From Pseudomonas graminis (GTDB taxonomy: Bacteria; Pseudomonadota; Gammaproteobacteria; Pseudomonadales; Pseudomonadaceae), in NCBI RefSeq assembly GCF_013201545.1, contig NZ_CP053746.1, forward strand, positions 823,501-887,500: DNA of 64,000 bases. Reading direction: 5' to 3'. The translations under genes and the position numbers were made by a program. The notes beneath the pieces are model-generated. The model made no database searches, was not told the DNA's origin, and worked only from the letters and a program-made list of their open reading frames with translations. Below are positions 57,397 to 64,000 of this stretch, one piece after another. Every line of letters begins with the position of its first letter. Position 1 is the first letter of the stretch.

Positions 57397-58195
57397 CTAC
57401 GGTCTTCCAACGGCCCATCAATTGACGCATGGAGCGCCATACGTCGGCCTTGCGCTGCGGCTCGTCCATCAACAGCTCCAGACCCGGCAGCGCCCAGGCT
57501 AACCCCAGGCCGTCGACCTGAAGTTCAAGATTGTAAGATTCGGCGTCCGTCTCAGCCGCATAACGCAGCGCCGGAAGCCCGATCAGCCACAGACAGGAGC
57601 AGGGCTGTTCTTCGACGCGGGCGTACAGAAAACCCTGGACGAAATCGCGCGCAGCTTCCGGCCCCTGGTCCATTTGTCCACGCACAAGGAGCGGCCAGCG
57701 CACAGGCTCGCCGATGATCTGCGGGCTGTCCGGCAGGCCGGCGGCGCGGAGCATGTCCTTGAGCAACAGATATGACGGGTCGCGGCTCTGAAATGGCTCA
57801 CCGGTCACCAACTCGACCAGCAGCAGGCAACTTCCGGCGCGCAGGAGTTGCAGGGCAAACCGCGGCGGCGGCACAACCGGCGCTTTCACCACAGCCGGTA
57901 CCACCTCTTCTTCCTGCACTGGCTTCGGCTTGGGCGCGCTCGATGGACGAGGTATATCGATCTTCGGCCGCTCGACTGTCCGAGCAACAGGCGTCGGAGT
58001 GACAGAGGGCGCATCGCGCTCAGGCGCGCGAGGCGCATCCGCCTGAATAACCGGCGCAGGCGCTTCCTCGATCTGCGGTACGGGCGCAAGCAGTTCGGGA
58101 CGCGACGGCGCGGCGAAAGGCAGTTCAGTGCGCGGCAGCCAGCTGACCACCTGCATGGCGGTCAGATAAGCGCGACGACGAGGCTCGTTGAGCAA
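57389..58195 (-). CDS. holD: DNA polymerase III psi subunit (HolD)
   Basis: HolD (psi) links the clamp loader and chi to SSB. This 268-residue form begins with RRRAYLTAMQVVSWLPRTEL, which resembles the N-terminus of psi (RRDWQLQQLGITQW in E. coli). A Pro/Ala/Glu-rich linker (about 40-105) then leads to a C-terminal globular domain (about 110-268). The start is taken as TTG 58195 (LNEPRRRAY), because an ATG 14 codons in would cut the conserved N-terminus. Pro-rich content makes automatic annotation as 'TonB' likely. The linkage to rimI supports HolD, which in P. aeruginosa is PA4679. Confidence 0.82.
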   Translation of the reverse strand: MLNEPRRRAYLTAMQVVSWLPRTELPFAAPSRPELLAPVPQIEEAPAPVIQADAPRAPERDAPSVTPTPVARTVERPKIDIPRPSSAPKPKPVQEEEVVPAVVKAPVVPPPRFALQLLRAGSCLLLVELVTGEPFQSRDPSYLLLKDMLRAAGLPDSPQIIGEPVRWPLLVRGQMDQGPEAARDFVQGFLYARVEEQPCSCLWLIGLPALRYAAETDAESYNLELQVDGLGLAWALPGLELLMDEPQRKADVWRSMRQLMGRWKTVDE

Positions 58196-58339
58196 AGGTC
58201 AGCTACCTGTGGATAAAGTCAGGCGGGAGATTCTACAGGCCTTCACCGCTTCCCGCCGCTGTTGATCGACTGAGGGTGAAAAACGAGCCCGGCGATGCAG
58301 TACAATCGCCGCTTTTATTTGCCAGTCAGCGACCATCCG

Positions 58340-59617
58340 ATGATCGAACCTAAGCGCGTCCTGCGCGCCCTTGCCGAACACTGGGCGCTTCTCGAGCCAC
58401 TCTGCGAGCACTTCGACCAAGGCACTCTGAGCCTGAGCGAACTCCGCTTGCAGCTGGCGGCCCAGCAACTGGAGAGTACGCCCCAGGACATCACCACTCT
58501 GCTGGATGTCTGGATTCGGCTCGACATTCTGGTCCCGGTGGCGAAAAGCCCGAACCGCTTCGAGCTGAACGCGCAGATCCACGATTTCCTCTCGTACCTG
58601 CGGCGCGAGCATCGGCTGGGCCTTTGCCTGGAAATCGAAGCGTATTTGCGCCACCTTGAGCGGCTGGCCGGCTATATACAGGAAGCCTTCGATGCCCGCG
58701 ACGCCAGTGACCTGGCGCGGCAACTGCGCCTGCTCGACATGCGCGTACGCGACGTCCTGAAGAAGCTCGCCAATGACGAACAGGCGCTGGTCTCCGTGGC
58801 CGAACGCGCCAAGACCAGTGACCGCCAGATTCCACTGCGTCAGCGTTACGCGGAAGTGCTGGCAACCTGGGACGAATACGTCGAGCCGATGATCCAGTTG
58901 GTGAACGCCGATGGCGCCTTCGAACAGGGCGTGCGCAAGGTCGAGAACGTGCTGCTGCGCATGCTCACGGACCAGCAACGTCTCGGCCATCTGGTCGACG
59001 ACGACATGCTCCTGCGCACCCACGCGCGCATCCTCGAAATGCAGACCAGCGCGCAACTGACCTTGCGTCATGCCCGTGAGCTATTGCTCCCGCTGCGTGA
59101 AGAGGCGCGTCGCCATAATGCCGTGACTCGTGGTGCGGCACTCGCGCTGTCGGCGATTCGTCGACGAGGTCTCGACGCCGTGCCGCAGGCAGCGATGCCA
59201 ATGTTCACCCGCCCGCAAAGCACCTTCCTCGGCAGCGCCAATCAGGTTGAAGCGTACGTGTATGCGCTGGCGCGCTTCGAGCCAAAACCCGCGCGGTTCC
59301 CCAAGGCCAATGTCACCCGCAAGGGCGAGCCGCCGCGCGCGCCGCGTACGGTCAGGGAAATGGTCGAGCGTTGCGAAGACGCCCTGCCGATGCCGGATTT
59401 GATGGTCTGGCTGCTGGAGCAGGAGCCCACCGGCGCGACTGACGAATTGCTCTACTGGTTTTCGCGCCTGTCGCGGGACAAACGTTTCAAGCGCGAGCGC
59501 CTCGAGCGCCGCGAATACCTGACCCGGGAGCACCGCGTCAGCCTGCGCTCCTTCGCCCTGCTCTCGAGCAAAGACGCCACCCCAGAGAATTCCGAGGGCA
59601 CCGCCCATGCATCTTGA
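58340..59617 (+). CDS. mksF: MksF, kleisin-type subunit of the MksBEF condensin
   Basis: MksF bridges the SMC-like MksB heads and holds MksE. The 425-residue protein has a winged-helix-rich N-terminal region (about 1-95, with ALAEHWALLEPLCEHF) and a long helical middle. Identification rests on gene order (kleisin, MksE, SMC-like) and on MukF-like composition. The start at 58340 has a weak ribosome site. mksE begins 11 bases before its stop. A TACAAT -10 at 58301-58306 is in front. Confidence 0.88.
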   Translation: MIEPKRVLRALAEHWALLEPLCEHFDQGTLSLSELRLQLAAQQLESTPQDITTLLDVWIRLDILVPVAKSPNRFELNAQIHDFLSYLRREHRLGLCLEIEAYLRHLERLAGYIQEAFDARDASDLARQLRLLDMRVRDVLKKLANDEQALVSVAERAKTSDRQIPLRQRYAEVLATWDEYVEPMIQLVNADGAFEQGVRKVENVLLRMLTDQQRLGHLVDDDMLLRTHARILEMQTSAQLTLRHARELLLPLREEARRHNAVTRGAALALSAIRRRGLDAVPQAAMPMFTRPQSTFLGSANQVEAYVYALARFEPKPARFPKANVTRKGEPPRAPRTVREMVERCEDALPMPDLMVWLLEQEPTGATDELLYWFSRLSRDKRFKRERLERREYLTREHRVSLRSFALLSSKDATPENSEGTAHAS

Positions 59618-60314
59618 TCTATCCGAAATGACCCAACTGGCGCCGATCTTCCGCGAGCTGTTCAAGGGTTATCACGTCAGCCGTCGCGACCCCGAACTGT
59701 ACGCGCAGCTGTCCAATCTCCAGGACCAGTATCGCGGCCTGTTCAAGGCCCTGGGCTTCGAACTGGTCTGCGACACCCGTGGCTTCTACTACTTCGTACC
59801 TGATCTGGCGGCCGCGCAGGTCAACAAGACGGCGCAACGTCTGGCCCTGTTCACATTTATCCTCGTCGAGCATTTGGCGGACCAGGGCCGCGACCCGGTC
59901 GCCGTGCTTGATGGCGGCAGCCTGGGCCGCGACGAACTGCCCTCGCTACTGGAAAAGTACCGCGATCTGTTCCTGCAAGCTGAAGTACAGACCCAGGAAG
60001 AGCTGGAAGAAAAAATCATGCGCCGCATGACCCAGCTGGGGTTCGCCGCCGAAGAAGTAGGCATTTATCGCTTTCTGCCGCCCATGCATCGCTTCCTCGA
60101 CGTCTGCCTGTCCGTACAGCAAGACCGAGACTTGGCGGCCAGCCTGCACAGTGCCCTGCCGTTGCCGGCCCCGGTGTTGATCGACGAAGACAGCGATGAG
60201 CGATTGCTAGAGACTGACGACCCGCTGGACCTCACCGAATTCGACGAATCCGCAGAAACCGAAGAGCAAGCGCTAGCCCGGGCGATCGCTGAAGAACAGG
60301 AGCATGACGCATGA
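59607..60314 (+). CDS. mksE: MksE, accessory subunit of the MksBEF condensin
   Basis: MksE binds the kleisin and helps DNA loading, like MukE. The 235-residue protein has two winged-helix-like regions (FRELFKGYHVSRRDPELYAQL... and the ELEEKIMRRMTQLGFAAEE block) and an acidic C-terminal tail (EDSDERLLETDDP, EEQALARAIAEEQE). It overlaps mksF by 11 bases and mksB by 4. Confidence 0.9.
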   Translation: MHLDLSEMTQLAPIFRELFKGYHVSRRDPELYAQLSNLQDQYRGLFKALGFELVCDTRGFYYFVPDLAAAQVNKTAQRLALFTFILVEHLADQGRDPVAVLDGGSLGRDELPSLLEKYRDLFLQAEVQTQEELEEKIMRRMTQLGFAAEEVGIYRFLPPMHRFLDVCLSVQQDRDLAASLHSALPLPAPVLIDEDSDERLLETDDPLDLTEFDESAETEEQALARAIAEEQEHDA

Positions 60315-63145
60315 GCCAGGAACGCTACGGCATACGCCGTTTCGCGCTGCTGAATACGGCGGGTTACAGCCTCGGGCTGTTTCCGCTGGAGCATCCACTC
60401 TCGGTCTACGGCGCGAACAACCTGGGCAAGAGTGCGTCGATCAACGCTCTGCAGTTCCCGATTCTGGCGCGCATGTCGGACATGAGCTTTGGCAAATACA
60501 GCCTGGATCAATCGCGACGCTTCTATTTCGCTTCTGATACCAGCTACATCCTCGTCGAAGTCTCCCTGCCCCACGGCCCGCATGTCATCGGCGTGGTTGG
60601 TCGTGGTCCGGGAGGCGGATTCGGTCACCAGTTCTTCGCCTATGCCGGCAAACTGGATCTGGCCCACTACCAGAAAGACGATACCTGCCTGCGCCAGAAG
60701 GAGCTGTTCGCCAATCTGGAGGGCCAGGGCTTGAAAGCCTACGAACTCAAGCCCGATGAACTGCGTCGACTGCTGGTCGGTGGCCACACATCGATCCCAC
60801 TGGACCTGACGTTGATTCCCCTGCGTTCGACCAGCGAGCAAAGCCTGAAGACCTTCCGCGCGCTGTTCATCAACCTGCTGCACATGCGCGAGATCACCGC
60901 TGCCAAATTGAAGCAGCTGTTTCTCGACGCGTTTGAGCACAGCCTGCGCTCCGGCAGCGTCGATTACATAGCGGCGTGCGAAGAAGCGTTCCGCGACGTA
61001 CGACGCATGGAGCAGGATTACAACGCACTGGTGCTCGCCGGCCCGCTGGTCGAAGCCTTGGCCAACGGCGTCAGACAGCGCGACGTCCTCCGCGGCAAGC
61101 TGCATCGTCTGTCGCCATTGCTCGACTCGTTGCTGGGCACATGGCAGGACTATTCCAATGCGCGCAAGGAAGAGCTGGTCATTCAGAGCGAGCACTACCG
61201 TAACGAGCAGGATTCACTACAGAACGATCAGCGTGGCGGCACTCAAGAGCTGATGCGACTGGAGCGAGAAATCAGCAACATCCAGCGATGGATTGGCGAA
61301 CTGGCAGTGCTGAAGAACCGCTTTGCGCTGGTCGACGATGTGAGAGTTCTGGAACAGCAATTACTGGCTGCAAAAGACGCTCACGATGAACTGGCCGGAG
61401 CGCTCGCGCAGTCGCGTCAATTTAGCGCCGAGGATCTGGATGAGCGCCTGCGCGATCTCGAAAAACGCCTGAAGTCAGTGAAGCAACAGCTCGATCATGC
61501 GGACAACAACAGCTATGCCCGCCTGCGCGAAGAGTTTTCGCAGCCTGATGTGGAGCGTCTGATGCGGCTGTTCAACAGCGCACTGTTCAGCTTGCCGTTA
61601 GGCGAGCAAGGCATCGCGCTGGATGATGGCGATGCATGGGTTAAGTCCCTCGAAGCGATTCTCGATGGGTTCAAAGGTGAGCGCTTCGAAGTGCCCGGCC
61701 TGACCGTCAATCTGTCGAACATCGAGCCTCCTGCCCTGCAGGCGCTGGCCGATCGCGCTGCGTTGCGCGATCAGAAAGAGCGCCTGGAGAAGGAGCTCAA
61801 GCAACTCAAGACGCAACAAGCCGTAGCGGCTGACCGTGCGGCGAGCAAAACCCAGACTGAAGCTTTGTACCAGCAGGTGCTGGATGCGCAGAAGGCGCTC
61901 GAAGACTTCCGCCGCGCGCAAACATTGAGCGCCGAAGAGGGTGAGAAGCTTGAACAGTTGGCCCAGATGGAAGCGGCGCAAGACGAACTCAAGCGCGCCA
62001 GTGATGCTTTCACTGAGCGCGTTCAGCAACTGTCGGCCAAGCTGCAACTGGTCGGTCGTCAGATCGGCGATCTCGAGTCCAAGCAACGCACGCTGGATGA
62101 CGCGCTGCGTCGTCGTCAGTTGCTCCCGACCGACCTGCCATTTGGCACGCCGTTCATGGAGCCGGTCGATGATTCGCTGGAGAACCTGCTGCCGTTGCTC
62201 AATGATTATCAGGACAGTTGGCAGGGCCTCTTGCGCTGCGATGGTCAGATTGAGGCGCTCTACGCGCAGGTTCGGCTAAAAGGCGTCGCGAAGTTCGACA
62301 GCGAAGACGACATGGAGCGGCGTCTGCAATTGCTGATCAACGCCTATGCGCATCGTACTGATGAAGCCCTTACCCTGGGCAAGGCACGCCGTGCTGCTGT
62401 GACCGACATCGCTCGCACGCTGCGCAACATCCGCAGTGACTACGACAGCCTCGAACACCAACTGGCGCTGTTTAACCGGGAGATCAACCGCAGGCAGGTT
62501 TCCAACCTGGAGAGCTTCCGCATTGTGCTCGCGCCGAACAAAGAAGCGCTTAAGCATATCGACCAGATCATCCACAGCGCCGGCCAGTACGAAGAAGGCG
62601 AGACCCTATCGGTGTTCGATCTGAGCCATAGCGCCGAGCAGGACAACAAGAACGAAGAGGCTAAGGAGTATCTGGCACGCCTGGTTGCGGCTAACCACAA
62701 CCAGCTCGGTCTGAAAGACTTGTTCGAACTTGCGTTCGAGATCACCAAGGTAAACAGCCAGCCGGTGATCCACACCGACATCGATGGCGCGGCGTCCAAC
62801 GGCACGACCATGACCATCAAGGCACTGACTAACATGTACCTCTTGCTGCACCTCATGGACCGCGAGCAGGCCGGTCGGATTCGTCTGCCCTACTACCTCG
62901 ACGAGGCGGCTGACATTGATGAAAGGAATCAAGCGGCGCTGCTTGAAACCAGCCTGCAGCTGGGCTTTGTACCGATCCTGGCGAGCGTTAAGCCTCAAGT
63001 GTCGGCGCATGTGGCGATTGACCTGGAGGGCGGCAGTGGGCCTGCCGGGATCTACATCGACGAAGCAGACTGGAAGTACATTCAACGTCGTAATGTGGTT
63101 AATGCGGTAGACCCGACCCAAGCAGTTGAAACGCTAAGCGAGTAA
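60311..63145 (+). CDS. mksB: MksB, SMC-like ATPase of the MksBEF condensin
   Basis: MksB is the ATPase of an alternative bacterial condensin that compacts chromosomes. The 944-residue protein has Walker A GANNLGKSA (34-42), long coiled coils (about 285-440 and 500-740) and Walker B YYLDEAADID (D864, E865). Compared with MukB (about 1,490 residues) its coils are short. The three-gene mksFEB set is not followed by the nuclease gene mksG/jetD found in Wadjet plasmid-defence operons; the next features are a terminator and the rRNA operon. A four-base overlap with mksE couples translation. Confidence 0.92.
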   Translation: MSQERYGIRRFALLNTAGYSLGLFPLEHPLSVYGANNLGKSASINALQFPILARMSDMSFGKYSLDQSRRFYFASDTSYILVEVSLPHGPHVIGVVGRGPGGGFGHQFFAYAGKLDLAHYQKDDTCLRQKELFANLEGQGLKAYELKPDELRRLLVGGHTSIPLDLTLIPLRSTSEQSLKTFRALFINLLHMREITAAKLKQLFLDAFEHSLRSGSVDYIAACEEAFRDVRRMEQDYNALVLAGPLVEALANGVRQRDVLRGKLHRLSPLLDSLLGTWQDYSNARKEELVIQSEHYRNEQDSLQNDQRGGTQELMRLEREISNIQRWIGELAVLKNRFALVDDVRVLEQQLLAAKDAHDELAGALAQSRQFSAEDLDERLRDLEKRLKSVKQQLDHADNNSYARLREEFSQPDVERLMRLFNSALFSLPLGEQGIALDDGDAWVKSLEAILDGFKGERFEVPGLTVNLSNIEPPALQALADRAALRDQKERLEKELKQLKTQQAVAADRAASKTQTEALYQQVLDAQKALEDFRRAQTLSAEEGEKLEQLAQMEAAQDELKRASDAFTERVQQLSAKLQLVGRQIGDLESKQRTLDDALRRRQLLPTDLPFGTPFMEPVDDSLENLLPLLNDYQDSWQGLLRCDGQIEALYAQVRLKGVAKFDSEDDMERRLQLLINAYAHRTDEALTLGKARRAAVTDIARTLRNIRSDYDSLEHQLALFNREINRRQVSNLESFRIVLAPNKEALKHIDQIIHSAGQYEEGETLSVFDLSHSAEQDNKNEEAKEYLARLVAANHNQLGLKDLFELAFEITKVNSQPVIHTDIDGAASNGTTMTIKALTNMYLLLHLMDREQAGRIRLPYYLDEAADIDERNQAALLETSLQLGFVPILASVKPQVSAHVAIDLEGGSGPAGIYIDEADWKYIQRRNVVNAVDPTQAVETLSE

Positions 63146-63164
63146 GCAAGTCGCTTGGAAGCAG

Positions 63165-63193
63165 AAAGCCTCGCAGTGATGCGGGGCTTTTTT
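63165..63193 (+). terminator. Intrinsic terminator of the mks operon
   Basis: AAAGCCTCGC/GCGGGGCTTT (63165-63174 and 63181-63190, one G-T pair) with a 6-base loop is followed by TTT. Confidence 0.88.
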
Positions 63194-63210
63194 CTGGGCG
63201 TTGATTGGGC

Positions 63211-63246
63211 GGCTGTTGGCTGTTGGCTGTTGGCTGTGGCTGTTGA
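63211..63246. repeat. Short 7-base tandem repeat
   Basis: About four and a half units of GGCTGTT (one shortened to GGCTGT) lie between the mks operon terminator and the rRNA terminator. Confidence 0.85.
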
Positions 63247-63267
63247 CTGGGCAAAGAACTTTTCCGC

Positions 63268-63308
63268 GCGCAAAAACAAAACCCCATCTGCTTTCGCAGA
63301 TGGGGTTT
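63268..63308 (-). terminator. rRNA operon terminator
   Basis: On the minus strand a 13-bp stem (63296-63308 with 63279-63291) has a 4-base loop and ends in TTTTGTTTTTG, just after the 5S gene. Confidence 0.9.
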
Positions 63309-63319
63309 CGGAATTTAAT

Positions 63320-63435
63320 CTTGACGATGACCTACTCTCACATGGGGAAACCCCACACTACCATCGGCGATGCATCGTTTCACTGCTGAGTTCGGGATGG
63401 GATCAGGTGGTTCCAACGCTCTATGGTCGTCAAGA
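63320..63435 (-). rRNA. rrf: 5S ribosomal RNA
   Basis: On the minus strand this reads CTTGACGACCATAGAG... and ends GTAGGTCATCGTCAAG, with the universal CCGAACTCAG core. The length of about 116 bases is normal. Ends are set by the terminal stem and may be off by a few bases. Confidence 0.95.
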
Positions 63436-63542
63436 AATTCGGGTACTGACTCGTCCTCTCGAACGCTTCAGCAAATCGGGTATGTGATCAAGGTGCAGCT
63501 TGTGTGTTCGCAAACTTTCGTCTTCATGCGTCTTCACACACC

Positions 63543-63569
63543 GCAATCTGCTGTCTCTCTGCAGATTGC
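63543..63569 (-). other. 23S-5S spacer hairpin
   Basis: GCAATCTGC/GCAGATTGC (63543-63551 and 63561-63569) forms a 9-bp stem with a 9-base loop in the rRNA spacer, probably involved in processing or antitermination. Confidence 0.6.
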
Positions 63570-63582
63570 TTGGGTGTTATAT

Positions 63583-64000
<418 letters not shown>

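Noticed and set aside
57389..58195. Reading the Pro-rich protein as a TonB energy transducer
   Set aside because: No N-terminal membrane anchor or C-terminal TonB domain is present, while linkage to rimI and the N-terminal motif fit HolD.

Overview
The window is chromosomal DNA from a Pseudomonas of the fluorescens/syringae type. The evidence is high GC content, strong Shine-Dalgarno sites, Pseudomonas-type REP hairpins (GTAGGAGTGAGC / GTGGGAGCGAGC), and a gene order that, as I remember it, follows the P. aeruginosa PA4640-PA4690 region: mqo, hpt, upp, uraA, hemH, phr, pagL, murI, moeB, prmC, prfA, hemA, lbcA, lolB, ispE, tRNA-Gln, prs, rplY, pth, ychF, carbonic anhydrase, rimI, holD, mksFEB and an rRNA operon. 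The species cannot be fixed from the sequence alone.

Layout. 1-1804: a frameshifted S-type pyocin (DNase bacteriocin) running off the left edge. 2.1-9.4 kb: LysE exporter, hydroxyacid dehydrogenase, rsmC, a Mn2+ riboswitch (yybP-ykoY) in front of a GDT1/MneA-type Mn exporter, an M48 lipoprotein protease, an SRAP DNA-protein crosslink protein, two small putative regulators and an acyltransferase. 9.4-14.4 kb: a PAP2 phosphatase fused to an autotransporter barrel, then small proteins and a YajG lipoprotein. 15.1-22.4 kb: mqo, small envelope proteins, purine and pyrimidine salvage (hpt, upp-uraA), hemH. 22.4-28.7 kb: a photolyase cluster (epimerase, FAD oxidoreductase, Trp-rich protein, DUF523-DUF1722 protein, MerR/LitR-type regulator, phr) with operator-like TGTACA-N12-TGTATA elements. 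28.9-41.4 kb: pagL and two back-to-back housekeeping operons, hemA-prfA-prmC-moeB-murI on the minus strand and lbcA-lolB-ispE on the plus strand, then tRNA-Gln, prs, rplY, pth and ychF. 41.4-56.9 kb: accessory genes including two chemoreceptors, tRNA-Met, ketoglutarate-semialdehyde dehydrogenase and a Zur-boxed zinc ABC transporter operon that starts with a 45-residue membrane microprotein. 56.9-64 kb: rimI-holD, the MksFEB condensin operon, and the 3' end of a convergent rRNA operon (5S and partial 23S).

How it fits together. Three metal or light inputs are visible in the DNA: Mn (riboswitch), Zn (Zur box) and blue light (LitR-like boxes flanking a sigma70 promoter). The light cluster joins DNA repair by photolyase with flavin and heme genes. 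The strongest leads are the twin LitR-like operators, the broken pyocin, the PAP2 autotransporter, the SRAP active-site exchange and the unannotated microprotein in the zinc operon. I found no CRISPR array, insertion sequence or prophage.
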